A stretch of DNA of 64,000 nt. Origin: Edolisoma coerulescens (taxonomy: Eukaryota > Chordata > Aves > Passeriformes > Campephagidae). The notes beneath the pieces were generated by a model. The model was given only the letters and a program-made list of their open reading frames with translations. It searched no databases and was not told the origin of the DNA. The position numbers and the translations under genes were made by a program. Position 1 is the first letter of the stretch. Every line of letters begins with the position of its first letter. The stretch is from contig VWZW01004863.1 of the NCBI GenBank assembly GCA_013397115.1, positions 2,223,034-2,287,033 on the forward strand, written 5' to 3'. Positions 25,721 to 38,194 of the stretch are shown here, piece by piece.

Positions 25721-28089
25721 AGCTGGAAAAGAATGTACCGGAATCTTACACAAGAGCTCGACTTAGAAAACACAGCAGTCACATGGGTTTGTTTCCTGTC
25801 ACACACTGTTAGCATCAATGACACTGCTGCTGCCAAGTTCACTTGATCTATGCATAAAAGAGATGCTTACTTTTCAAGAGTTATTTGCCCAGCAATAATG
25901 AAAACATCCCAAATTCCTTCATAGTTAACATGCCCCCACCCCCAGACATTATTAATATGTGGCCATACAGATCAAGAAAAACAAAGTATTGAATTGCTGA
26001 CCTGAGGACTTTTCCTGTGGGGTGGGGGGTGCTTTGATTTGGGGTGGTTTAAGTTTTCTCATCAGGAGCAGACTTTTCTTTTAATGGCTGTTGCATGAAA
26101 GCACATTTTCTCTACTTACTGGCTTATCTGTAATGTTTTGCATGGATTTCTAGATTGAAGTTCCTCTCATTAATGAAAATTGAGATAGCTGGCAATTCTC
26201 TCAAAGCTAGATTTATGTCCTGGAAGTGTAACACCCCAAGGAAAATAATGCCCCAAGTTTGTGATTTAAATCATTCATTCCTAACAGTAAATGAATATCA
26301 TCTTTTCAAAGATAAGAAGTCAAAGCTTCCCAGAGATATTCATTCCAATGGCTCACATCTGATTATCTGTTGCGCTGGGGTAAACACCAAGTAATTTTCC
26401 ATGCACAAGTAAATCAGCTCTGTCATCATACAGCCGTAAATTGAAGTACAATTGGCCCACCCTTTTTTGATTTTCAAGTGTAATGGCTCAGCTCAGAACA
26501 GCAGTAGAATAATATTTGCATATTTGGTCCATTTTAAAATCAAATACCATTATTTAAATGATAATTGGAATACTTTCGTTAGTAAAGACAGCATAAACAA
26601 CACATATATGAATTAATCATCTTCCCTTATGAACTTTACAGTTCAATGAAGCAGATCATTTAGCCAATGAACAACTACATTGATCAGCATAATATATCTA
26701 AAGTTGCATTAGATAAATGAAGAAAATCCTTTTAGTGAAAATGGGGTTGACCTTGGTGCAGTCTTGTAATATTTTTGCAACCTAAACTCCATTTGATTGT
26801 TTTTAAAGTATTTTTTTAAGAAACAAATGTCAGATCAGAGGAAAAGGCAGTCTAAACCAATGTCCTCTCTCTGACCGTGAGTTAAAGAGGATGCCTAATT
26901 AAGCAAAATCATATAGATGTGTATAATATTGTCTCAATCTCTTAAGTTCTTATGCTTCTTGTGTTCTGTGATATAGCTTTTCCAGTGGATTTTGAAGGCA
27001 GATGAAGCACTTGAGACACCATGCTTCTGATAGCCATCCAAAAATTTGCTCTGTTGGCTTAATTTTTCTTTTTTCTTTCCAAAAAAATATTTTGTAATTT
27101 TTACCTCTTCCCTTTTTCTGAACTTCAGAATGCATGTACACATTTTTGTTGTATTATGAATACATGACAGATTGCCTGATCACATGAAAAAGAAGTATAA
27201 GCCAAAGTCACCTTTGGCCTAGTGACCTTTCTAAGATTTTGATCTAGATGCCTCTCCAAGAACACTTATTCTAGACAACCAGATCAGCTCAGAGGCTATA
27301 TCCTCCTTATAAAAGAGCCTCTAAATGCTAACATTTTCTGTTGCTTCATTTTTGATAGCTATCCAAAAAGTGCACTAGTTAGCCAAGGAATAAAGTAGTA
27401 GAGAACTAAGTCCTCACAGCTGCTCAGGTGTTGCTTTAAAGCCAGGACACTGCACTCCATGCATCTGTTTGAACCTTCTCATCGTGAGGCTTGGATGCTG
27501 TAGGCTCTTGATACATCCAGTTCAGAGGGAGAGGCAACCCATGACTGCAGCTCAGATCTTGGGTGACCCGAGTCACTTCCAAGGGGCAAAGATGTCTGCA
27601 CTGACTAGTCAGACCAGATGTTCCAGTTGTCGACACATCTTGTTCAGGTGTCTGAATTTCAATAAGTCCAGGCAGTATAGCTGAAAGACAAGTAATGTTA
27701 AACAGTTTAACAAATATGTGATAATGAATTTCACCAAGACTTTTTGGTGGATTATATATACGTTTTTTTTCAAATTCTTTTCCTACACAAGTTTCAATAG
27801 AGTTTTTAAGTTGAAATAGGTGTTTATGAAAGCAATTTTCAAAGCTTCATGCACGCAGAACACTGGAACATATTTCACCTGCGCGTGTGGGAGAGTCCTC
27901 ACCAGACACTGTCCCATGCCCAGACAAACATCAGAGTGAAATGATCCCACTTGAGGGATGTGAGTAACCATGTCTACAGAACACAGCCTGATTTTCAAGT
28001 GTCCATGAATGTTTATAGCATTAAATGGTTCAAAAAAGTTATTACTGGAAAAGTTGAATAATTGATTGTTTTCTCAAAACTGAATTCTC
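25721..28089. other. Noncoding unique DNA with a G-rich run
   Basis: Holds a G-rich segment at 26019-26047 with three runs of four or more G, preceded at about 25933-25943 by a C-rich run. A region around 26490-26800 is again rich in homeodomain-like sites. A GC-richer patch at about 27430-27690 is open in both strands but unrecognised. No gene seen. Confidence 0.5.
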
Positions 28090-28490
28090 TACATAAATAT
28101 TTGACGCAATAAAGATACTAAACTTATCAAATAAAACTTTTGTTGTGAATTAGTCACTCCATGACAGCTACAAGCACAAAAAGACATAAATACGCATCAA
28201 GTGTTGCTTTGTGAAATTTGTCACAATTGACAGCCTTCTGGTAAGGTCTCTGACAGAATGTAAATGGGTCTTTATTATTTGAATAATGTAAAAAAGACGA
28301 ATATGTCAAGTCTATTGAATTTATTTAGACTTTATCACTCTAGGGCCTTCAGTTATACTAAAACAGCCAAGTGCTTCCTACAAATATTTTGCCGGAGACA
28401 ATATTTTGCCTTTAATTAGCAAACAACAATTAATAGCCTTTAAAATCTGAAAGATCATTTTAACTTTCTTCTATTCAATTTGCTTTTTAA
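28090..28490. promoter_or_regulatory. Candidate distal regulatory element (enhancer-like)
   Basis: Visible motifs are TGACGCAAT (28102-28110, a CRE/C-EBP-type hybrid), CACAATTGACAG (SOX-like plus TALE-like TGACAG, near 28222) and TTTAATTAGC followed by ACAACAATTAA (about 28411-28432, homeodomain and SOX-like). There is also a direct repeat with core AATATTTTGCC in two copies, 28382-28393 and 28399-28410. No open frame of note overlaps. The density of intact motifs suggests a conserved enhancer, but conservation has not been tested. Confidence 0.3.
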
Positions 28491-28834
28491 ACCCCAAAAT
28501 AGAGGTAAAAAGATACACTTAAACCGTATTCAGAACATAGCAAAGGCAGATTAGGCAAAAAAATTCTCTTTACCCAAAAAGAGAAAAACTATTTGGCTTT
28601 ATTTATTTATCTGTTTGTTCATGTTCTCACAAAACATGCCAGGGAATCAATAACGTATTTTGCAAATAAGTTATGATCTAAGACATCAGTCTGAGAAAGC
28701 ACGTATGCATGCCTGATCAGGGAAGTACTTAGCCATATGCCCAGCTTCAGTAGGGCTCAAGCATATTCGATGGGATCCTTTCCAAAACTAGTGCCTGAGG
28801 CAGTGAGATACTGAAGGAGAATATTAACAAAAAC
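28491..28834. other. Noncoding A+T-rich unique DNA
   Basis: Nothing recognisable between the candidate element and the CR1 fragment. Confidence 0.6.
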
Positions 28835-28945
28835 TCATGGAATCATGGAATCATTTAGGTTGGAAAAGACCTCTAAGATCATTGAGTCAGATCATTAACC
28901 TAGCTCTGCCAAATCCACCAGCAAATCATGTCCCTAAGTCCCACT
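28835..28945 (-). mobile_element. CR1 LINE fragment, 3' end only
   Basis: Starts with two copies of the CR1 terminal octamer in reverse complement (AATCATGG), then the block GTTGGAAAAGACCTCTAAGA. Next come AACCTAGCTCTGCCAAATCC and CATGTCCCTAAGT. This is the order found at the 3' untranslated end of avian CR1 elements of the Y type, as I recall it. About 110 bases remain, so the copy is severely 5'-truncated, as is usual for CR1. It encodes nothing. The element reads 5' to 3' on the minus strand. Confidence 0.92.
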
Positions 28946-29154
28946 GGACTAACTTATCCTGCAGAGTCAGACTGACCAACAAACGTACTGAGGTAAAAAA
29001 TGGACTATTTTTTAAAGAGAATATTTCAAGGATCTCATTCATAGCACAGGCCCCAAGAAGCCGTGGTTGCATGACCAGGTGATGTGCCATGGGATAAGGG
29101 TGAGTGGTGTGGGAAGACTGAGAACTCCTGCTGGGGCTGAAACGTGAAGATGAA
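28946..29154. other. Noncoding unique DNA beside CR1
   Basis: Similarity to CR1 fades at about 28945. The rest shows nothing recognisable. Confidence 0.5.
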
Positions 29155-29183
29155 ACCACCACCACCATCACCACTGCCACCAC
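29155..29183. repeat. Imperfect ACC/CAC trinucleotide microsatellite
   Basis: A 29-base run of ACC repeats with ATC and TGC interruptions. It may vary in length between individuals. It lies inside short frames on both strands that I do not regard as genes. Confidence 0.8.
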
Positions 29184-31789
29184 TTGGCCAGAGCCTTACA
29201 CATTCCCTCCAAGATGTGGATGTGGTGAATGGCTTTTCAGAACCTCCACATTCAGGTACTGTTCGCCTTGATTTGTTGGGTAACCTTTTGCATGTTCATT
29301 CATTCTTTGGTTTTCTGGGATGTAATTTTTGGTTCTTAGGTTTAATTCTCATTCCTGCACTTAGAGTCTCCACTTTTGTTGATTTAAGGAGTTTTACATG
29401 CTCATGACACTGTTTTTAGAAGCATCAAGCCTTGTCCTTATTAGACAAATGTTTGATTGCTCTAGATTAAACTTTCTACTCATCAGTCATAAAATTTTTC
29501 TTCAAACCTACTCTTTTCTTTAATGCAACAGCATTTATGTGGATTCACCTTTCCTCCCCATTTTTTTTTTGTCACCAAGGATTTTTCTGTGAGAGCTACT
29601 TGTTACAATGGTTGACTCTGAAACCCTTTTTTGCAGCTACTAAAGAAACTGGCTCTGTCACTGATTTGTATTGAAAATAAGCCCAGAAAGCAATAAAATC
29701 AATTGTAGAAAGAAAACGGCAAGATTCTTGAATTCTGAAGTCAAGCTCAGCATCATCCTTATAGCAGAATGTGTTCCATGGTGAAATTGCATTTGAGATT
29801 CTTGGCTCATTCCTTCCCTTCTTCCCTCAGCATAGGCTGAAAACTGAAGAAGCACATTAGCAGCCAGACACTCACTATCCTCAGGGGTCTCATTCCTCAA
29901 GCATACTTAGTACACTTAGGCACCAAATGGAGACCTTTTTTTTGGTGCTCAGAGGAAAATTATGTGATTTAGGTGTTTGAGAATGTGGTGCTGACAAATT
30001 TGAAAGTAAAAGAGGAAAGCTGATGATCTTGATGCTTGATTCTTTTTGAAATCTGTGAATTCTTGTGAACAGGCAAACCTTCCAATTTCTTTGAATTTCC
30101 CAATATTTTTCCAGTGTGAGATGTTCCTTTGTGAAAGTTTTTTTTTTAAAAAAAGCTACTTAGTCTGTCATTTGACCCATATTTATTTCAACTCTAATGC
30201 AGCACAATCAACCTGTACTACTTCATACCTCAGGTTACTCATTCCCACTCTTCCATCACTCCCTCATTTTGTCAGTACAACCATTTGCAGGGCTTTGAAG
30301 AGAACTTGATTAGATAAGTGACCTGGGTTAAACATAAATCTTTCACATTTACTCATTTACAGAGTTATTTTTCAGCCATATCAACTCCTGATCCAGATGA
30401 CCACATGAGCCCTAGTCTGATATGGATGTGAGGTGGTGGAAGAAACACATCAGGTGCCTGTCAATGCAGCTGGCACTGTGAATGGCTTAAACAAACTGTG
30501 AAAATGCACCAAACCATCTGCTCTTCTTCCCCTCTCTCCGTGGCTGTCAAACACAGACCTTTTCTTTTCTACCCTCCAACAGAGCTGTCTTTAATTTGGT
30601 TAGTTCTTCAGCCTGTCTCATGATGTTGCAGCTGGAGAGGCTGAGATGGGACGGCATGTGGGACTGTGTTTGGAGGATCAAGCAGGATCCTATATGTTGG
30701 ACCCCAGTGCGTGAGCTGGGTGAGCAGCACTGCATAAGCTGCTACAGGTGAAGAAACACTTAGAGATCTTCCACCTATGGAACAATGTTGGAACTAGTGG
30801 TGAGGTGAGGATAGAAAGGCAGAATCAGGGATGGCAAAGAAATAAACATCAATTTTGAACCCCTCTTGATTTTTGAGCTTACCACTCTTTATGCAAAAGT
30901 CTGAAATCAGGTTAAGGCACATAATTCTAGGTGGAATATCTACACTGAAGCTTACTGCAGTTTAGCTCCCCCATTTGAATTTCATGTGTTTCAGTTAATT
31001 TATCTTACTTTTCTTGAGAGAGACTATTAAAATAAACCCCAGGAGGAACTGTGTGCTTGAGTCTTGTGCACCCCGTGTGACTTTAATGCCAGGTTTGTAC
31101 CAGCAGTCTTAGTTTATGCACTGGTCTCCCTTTTGGCAGGCCACTGGCAGCCCTGCTCCATCACCTGTGAACTGGCTGCCCACACAAATGCACCGAGAAG
31201 CAGGAGGCACACCATGGTTGCCAGGCAGCCCTGGGCTGTGCATTGATTGCTGGGGAAGACGACTCAGAGCAGAGCCACCAGAAGCCATGATGTCCTGCTG
31301 CAGCCCTAAGACATGGAGGTGACAGCCTGTTCTCCAGGATGTTCCCAAGGTATGTTCATCATGAGGCCCCTGACTCAAGTGTACCTACCCCTCTCTGGCC
31401 CTCCATCTCTGGTTTCACAGTGCAAGGCAAAACCACCATAACAAGAATTTTAGTTCTGGGGGGATGCTGGTAGGTGAAGGAATTCAAACAACTAACAGTT
31501 ACCCAGGAAAATATGTTGCATATTTTTGAAGAGAACTGAGCTGTGAGCTCTCAAATTTCTACTGGAAATTCTTGTTAGATATGACAACCATAGTTTGAAT
31601 CTACACTAGTTTCACCACGGATGTTCACTCATCATCCACTGACATTTTTTCTCCCAGGAGAGCATTTACCAAATAAGATTTCTTGGGCTTTCTTCACATT
31701 TTAAAAATTATTTTCATTATTTTCAGTTTAATTCAGTTAACATTTAATTTAATTCATTAAATAAATAATTCATTTCAAGATTTTTGAGC
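29184..31789. other. Noncoding unique DNA
   Basis: Open frames are under 100 codons and unrecognised. A T-run joins an A-run at about 30138-30154, making a short palindromic A/T tract. A GC-richer patch at about 31050-31330 is open on both strands without resembling a known protein or repeat. Confidence 0.5.
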
Positions 31790-32230
31790 AGTTTTTAAAT
31801 GATCAGCCCATAAATTTACTTACTATATAGGATTTTCAAAACTCTTTGGGTTCTAATTAAATCACAAAGCCTGTTTGGACATGATCATCATGAGTGTTAA
31901 ATTAACTTCTTGAGAGCCATTAACTCGACATGATAATGTCAGGTGTTTTACTTTTTCTTCAAGTGACAGGAGAAATTCAGCTGCTGCGAGCTTGAGCTTA
32001 AAAAAACATTAAACTGAAATAAGTTGCTGTTAGAGGTTCATTTCTTTAACCTTTTGTTCGATAAAAACTCAGAACCGGTTAACTCAGCAGCTGAGAACAC
32101 ATTCAATCTTGATTGCTTCATTCTAGCATTACTTAATTTAATTCTTTTATCTTTATCCCTAGCTTTGAAATCTTACCAGCTCTTTCCGAGCCACTGTGAT
32201 TGATAGTCATATTACTCTCATGTGAATTGG
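31790..32230. promoter_or_regulatory. Candidate distal regulatory element (enhancer-like)
   Basis: Contains TTCTAATTAAATCAC (near 31850, homeodomain), GTTAAATTAAC (31896-31906, palindrome-like) and an inverted repeat GACAT-4-ATGTC (31927-31940) overlapping an E-box CAGGTG (31940-31945). It also has an exact Grainyhead-type AACCGGTT (32073-32080) followed by a CAGCTG E-box. The cluster of intact palindromic motifs in unique noncoding DNA suggests an enhancer. Target gene and tissue are unknown, and the call is inference only. Confidence 0.3.
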
Positions 32231-34784
32231 TAGTGAAGGTGATGTTTCTCTGCTTTGAAAGCAATGCCACAAATGAAATTGAAAACCATACTTTTAAAAA
32301 GAGAAAGAGTACTTATGATTTGGGTAAAATTATCAACCCTGGTGCCAACGCAAAAATTGAAGTGTAAGAGTAGCCTCATTTACTCATATCCTACCTTTAA
32401 TTTACATTTTATATCAACCCTTAAGTGCCAATTTTAATGCTAAATTAGCTGTTACTTTGGAAATAGATTATCTGGTTTGATGGAGAGCCAGAAACTTTGA
32501 CATCTAGTTCAGCACAAAAATAGTTGAAGAAAGCCATCTTAAATGCAACAATTTTCAAGGACAGTGGGCATATATTGCTCTGTTCAGGAAACTCTGCATG
32601 CTAGACACATGCTCTTTACAGCTTATATGGACTGAGAAGTGGTAAAGCACTCCACAAGCATTTACCCAACATTTCCGTTACTCGGACAGCCTTGGTATTA
32701 GCTTGTCCGAGCATGGGGATCTTTTAAGTTCTTCCAGCTCAACTGATTCAGAGATCTAGTTTTACTACAATATATTCACAGCAAGAACAGCAAAGAAACT
32801 GGGGGTCCACACCAGGGTTCAGGTTACTGATTTTGTGTCAAGGCTGGCAATAAACACTGCAGGGCAGAAGCCTCAGAGAGCAGTCTGCGTGGCTTCTGCA
32901 GAACTATCTGAAATCAGTCCACTTTGGAGCTCCAAGTCCACTCTCTGCCTGCCTGGGCATGTCCCAGTTTGTGCATTTGGGCACCTACCTTCTTGCTAAG
33001 CAGTTCAGAGATGTCTAGGGAAGTACCTAAATGTCTCCTAACTTTCCTAGGTGAACCATCAGGCATGTTCAGAGTATGTCTGACACACTGGACCAGGAAA
33101 ACCTAGAAGTTATTACTTTCATTCAGAAACAATTATTCACCATCCTTGTGGGAGCCAACCAGCTCGATCACCATCTTACATACTCTCCATCTTGAAGGGA
33201 GTGAGTCTATAGCTCCAACTGGCAAATCACTGCGGTGGACACCAGCCATAAGGTGGCTTTTCACAGAGGCTGGGCTACTTCACAGAGGAGAGTGAAGGAT
33301 TTGTGAAACCGAAGGGAAAACAAAGGAGAAAGGCACACCTCTATCTGCCAACACAAAGGGTGATTAGCCCTAAAGAAAGTCTTAAACTCTCTTTTGCTTC
33401 CACAAATGCTTGTAGATTTATTCAATGATTAACTTTTTAATGTGACATTCCTAGATTAAGGACTACAAAGGAAGTCATACTTATTTACATAATTTGTATC
33501 ACATTAGCATCTAGAGTCCTTAACAAGATTGATCTCTAATTCTAATCAAGGTATTAATTTGTTGAGGGACAGTCCCTAAGAGCTTACAATTTAATAAAGA
33601 AAACACAGCAGTCAGGGAAGGATGGAGGTCTTATGATGTATATGGGTTTAGACCATCATGGACCCTTTTCGCCTTGTGAGAATTTCACTTGAATTTATAT
33701 GCTTTTGTCTCTCCTATTTTCGTGATGACCTGAAAGGTTCTGTACACACCAAAACATCCAAAATGTTTCTAATATCTACCATCATGCAGGTATTATTTCT
33801 GAAGGGCATTAGAATGACACGTATGACATACTGAAACTACTCTTTGTATCAATAAAAACAGACTCTAAATGAGGTACATAAACCAAGCCATGTTACATTT
33901 TGCATTTGAAAGATTTACAGGCTACTAAGCATGAAAACTATCCTAGATCTGCAACGCGCATAAAATATATCCCTCCAAACTGAAAGCATTAACACTTCTG
34001 GGAGCTTAAATTTGATTAATGATATCGATGTCTGTAAACATTTGTTTTTCAGATTTTGACCCTAAACAATGCATGAGCCACTGAAGAACCAGCACTCATC
34101 ACATGTAATTTACAGCCCTGTCTTTTTCTGCTCTGTCTTTTCAATAATGCTCAAAGTTTTGTCAGAGTTAGACCTAGCTACTTTTTTTCTTTTTTTTTTG
34201 GTATGAGGCTTTGTAACAAGAAGAGTTGATTTTGATAGTTCATAGAAATTAAATCAGTGCTGAAGCAATGACCTATTAACCTTGGAAGAAGGGGTCACAG
34301 TAGGCAAGATGTGAACTGAGGCCTGTCCTGTTTTTAGAGGCACAGGGACAGGTTTTCACATTAGTAGACATTCTACCTACGCCATGCAAGCTATGCTAGT
34401 TTGAATTCACTCAAACTACGTGAAGCCAAATCAGTGTGCTGCATGCACTGCCCTTGAGATCGTCTGGAATAAAAAATCTGTATCAATCTGTGCACCAGAG
34501 CTCTTCCTCATTCTCTTCCTTCATTCTTTGTGCACACTTCAAACCCTGTGGAAAAATCTTTTGACAAGTAGGCAATCTGTCCCTTTGGTTGTATGCACCC
34601 CTCTGGACCCAACTTCAAGAATCATTAGAACCAGGCAAAATTTTTTTATCAGTGATGTAAAGATCCTTTGTATTATTATGTTTTCTGAAATATTCTGTCT
34701 ATATAGAGGTTAATTTTTTTTTAAAGAAAAGACTAAAGAAACTCCCTAGTTCAACTAAAGATCTTTGTGGGTGAACTGGAGGAA
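32231..34784. other. Noncoding unique DNA
   Basis: No gene or repeat is recognised. Around 33930-34060 there is an ATCGAT core and an exact forkhead-type TGTAAACA (34033-34040). A 97-codon plus-strand frame (34420-34713) is unrecognised and taken as chance. Confidence 0.5.
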
Positions 34785-34960
34785 AGGTGTCATGTCTCCT
34801 TTGTGATGCTCAGAACTGCACACAGGATACAAAGTGAGGCTGCACCAACACTAAATACAGAGGGATAATTACTGCTTTCTGCCAGCTGTTTATGCTGTGC
34901 TTGATGTGCCCCTGAATGAGGTTTGCTTTCTTGGCTGCCAAAGCAAATGTTGCATATTTG
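34785..34960 (-). mobile_element. Old CR1 LINE internal fragment
   Basis: The plus strand carries, in order, segments matching the reverse complement of CR1 sequence upstream of its 3' untranslated end. These are an AGAACTGCACACAGGATAC block, a GAGGCTGCACCAACACTAAA block, an AGAGGGATAATTACTGC block and a TTTGCTTTCTTGGCTGCCAA block. In intact elements this lies at or near the end of the reverse-transcriptase reading frame. Here the frame is broken and both the 3' tail and the 5' part are missing, so the copy is old and inert. The ends are approximate. Confidence 0.8.
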
Positions 34961-37900
34961 CATATGTATTATTGTATTGTATTTGTACTCAAGCCTTCTA
35001 GTTCTTCACGGATCCAAGAAAACTGCTATACAGAAGACCATTAAATAAAAACTAGATTGGACCCGAATCATGCTGGAAAAAGGAATATGTGGTAGGAGAT
35101 ATTAACACAAGCTTTTGCAGATGTTAACTGGGCTCACGGTAGGCAATGCCAGTTGCTTGCTTTGTTCCAGAAGTTTGATATCTACTACCATTAAGCCAAA
35201 TTTTGTGGCTACAGTGAATGTAGCAAGAGTCCAGGATAGGTTAAGATTTTAAAAAATTAAAATATGAAGGTGGGAAAAATAGAGTTGTGGAGTATTTTCT
35301 AAGAGCAAATATGTAGAGAAGGATCCTGATGGGAGAGGATGAGGATGTTGGGCCAGATCCCTGCCTTTCAGCCCTTTCCCTCCCTCCTTCTGCCTGTGCA
35401 GGGGGCTGCCAGGAGCCATGGCCACCCATCTGCTCCTGCTTTGCTCACAGCTCTGCACCCTCTTGGCACTTCTCCATCCACCTCTACCCAGCCTATACAA
35501 ATGGCTTTCAAACTATATGTATGCAGAAATGTGTCACAGTTGTGAGGGAAAAGGCCATGAGAAGGAAAAAAGTAATTTAGGTGGAGGAGATCTTTATAGT
35601 TTGCAGACTTCTTTAATTCTTGTCTGTGAGTAGCTCCCACAGAGCAAGTAAAATTACAGTGAACTATGACATAATTGAGGAAAAAACCAGGATCTTGTTT
35701 GATGATGACCATATACTCCTGTCTGCCAATAAAATTACACACTCACATTTATTTCTGCTTTCACTGTAACCACTTTTCTGCTGTTTTGTTTTTAAAAGTT
35801 TAAAGAGTCCGAAATAATACATTATCTAGTCAGATTTTTATATGTACTTCAACACTGAAGGCACAAAAGGACTGTTTTGACAATTTGCTGAAAATGCTGT
35901 TCTAGTTTCTAGCTGTGAAACTGAACTTGCATTACCTCAACTGACCGGACCCGTAGCAGACTCTCAGATGGAATGTATGCATCACTCTTTGCCAATTCAG
36001 AGGTTATTTAATACGGTATGTCTGGAACCAGCCTTTTTGTTGAAATTGTTTTGGCTAAGAAACTATCCAGATGAGTCTACTGCAAAACTATGTGCTTTGA
36101 CTGGGATTTTCAAAGTCAGTCTGGAATCATTCTGCTCAAAAACAGCAGTGTTGGAGATTACTTCTTTTGGAGAATATCTCTGAAACCAAAGGTTTGGTTT
36201 TGCTCATTTTTCATTTTATTTATTTATACATAGGATCAATGCAACTCATGTATGCATATATTATTGTACACAAAACAACTTTACCTTTTTCACTGTCTCT
36301 GCTAAAAATATTCAATAAAATCTATCTGTCTCAGCAGAGATAGGCTGATAAAGATAGGGAAGAACTGTAATTTAGTCATATGGATGGAAGATATCATTTT
36401 TCACTATTCTGTTTAGCCATGAATCATATTATCCAGAAATGGTTAGTTACTATGTTAATGGGAATAGCTGATGTATTGCAGTAAGTGCTGGCATTTTTCT
36501 GCTGTGATGGTTTTCTGTTCACACTAATGAGCATTTTTCTTTTAAATTGATTGCACTGTTTAATTCATTGTCATCCTCTTTGACACTCCAGAACAAATTT
36601 TGCTCAATCATGCTAGTGCAAATCTAGGATCAGCTATCTGCTCTCATCAATGATAGACCTTGATTTGTCCAGTGTTTTAAACAAGACTTTAGGCAAATTT
36701 CCATCACACAGTGATGCTAAGAAGAATCTGAAGGGTGGGGCTTTATTTCTTTATGTTGGTGAAAAAAAGAGACTTTGGTCTTATATAGTTAAATGTAGTA
36801 CTCATAGCTAAGTGTATAGCTATGTACACCACAGGCTGTAATAAGTAATGAGTCTGAGTTATCCTCGAAAACAGCAATCATGGTGAGTGAAATATTAAGC
36901 CCAAGTCAATAGTCATTGCTGAGAAATCAGAGCTTGTTAACCTGGGCATGACAGCCCCTCTGATGCTGCTGCTGCTCTTTGAAAGGTGACTGAAAGGCTG
37001 GGTACTCTGGCAGGAAGGTGTTGATGAATTTAGTGGAGGTGACCTTAGGTACAACCTCACCTGCCCCACAGCTGGGACATAGTGAGAGATGGCACCTGTG
37101 GAAGGGGCAGAAAAAATGAGTGTGTCAGCTCCTCCCTCAGACACTGGAGTTCACAATCTGGCATATTAATTTGAGCTGCTTTTCTTGGATGAGATTTGTC
37201 TGGATGGTTTTTCAAGTCCTGCGAGGTAGATTGAATTCAATTTTTCATCCTACTCATCATTAAGTGTGTAATGGGCAGTTTCAGGCTTGTAATGAAACTA
37301 GGTCAAACAGTAGCTGGCTTGTATAAGCTCCAAATGTCTGGCTCACTAGAGTCTGGTATGTTTTAAATGAGAATAGATGGTATTTTGATGTACCTTAAAA
37401 AGCAGAAAAGGATAAATGTACATTAGCCGTGAATAGATTTTTCTTATAAAATATGCTGGAAATCAATTATGTCCCAAGTCCAGCATTCCCTTCTTCAGGC
37501 CTTTGGGATGTGGTCACAAATGCAATTTCAATGTCCAAAATTCAAGTTATATAGTTTAAATCCTGCTAGCTCACTGCACTAATTCTAATCAACATCACAG
37601 AAAAGATACTTTGAAGTCCAGAATTTAAGTCTATATAGGAATATAATGCAAAGTAGCATAAAATCTTTGTATGCCCCCCCCATTCAGTGTTACAAGTACT
37701 TTGTCCAGCTTGTGACACCATAGATAATACACCATGCAACTGTCTCTAGCAAAGTTAATGCAATAAAAAAAAAAAGCCCAAACCAAAACAGTTCACCATT
37801 CTCATTTTTGAAATATTAAACAGGTCTTTCAGTACCACAGATGAAGAAAAACGTACAAATTATGATTTGTAAAGTTTGCAAATGCACATTTTTGTACAAT

Positions 37901-38160
37901 GTTCATAACAAAGGAAATAGAAATGAAGAAATTTATGCTAGACACTGAAATACCAGATTGCAAGGCACAGTCTTGGGGTTCTCATGTCAGCATTCTTGCT
38001 GAGCCCGCAGCAAGCCACCGAGCCAGGCTCCACCATTTCTCTTCACACCTTTTATTTCTTCTGAGCTTCTCTGGGGCAAAACTGTTTTTTGCCCCATGCT
38101 TATAAGAGTACTTGATTTAATCAAGAACTAGATAAAGAATTATGATAATGGCAGCTGGTT
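34961..38160. other. Noncoding unique DNA
   Basis: A GC-richer patch (about 35340-35480) opens several frames on both strands, the longest being 124 codons on minus (35368-35742). None is recognisable. No repeat consensus was seen. Confidence 0.5.
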
Positions 38161-38194
38161 GTGATAGACAACAGGCTATGATAGATAACAGCAC
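38161..38194. repeat. Tandem duplication, 2 x 17 bp
   Basis: Units 38161-38177 and 38178-38194 share TGATAGA and AACAG blocks in register. A small slippage duplication. Confidence 0.65.

Noticed and set aside
27430..27690. GC-richer patch open on both strands as a candidate exon or LTR fragment
   Set aside because: No terminal repeats, primer-binding site or recognisable protein segment could be found.
35368..35742. 124-codon minus-strand frame with three overlapping frames
   Set aside because: All open because of a local GC-rich segment; mutually exclusive frames on both strands argue against coding.
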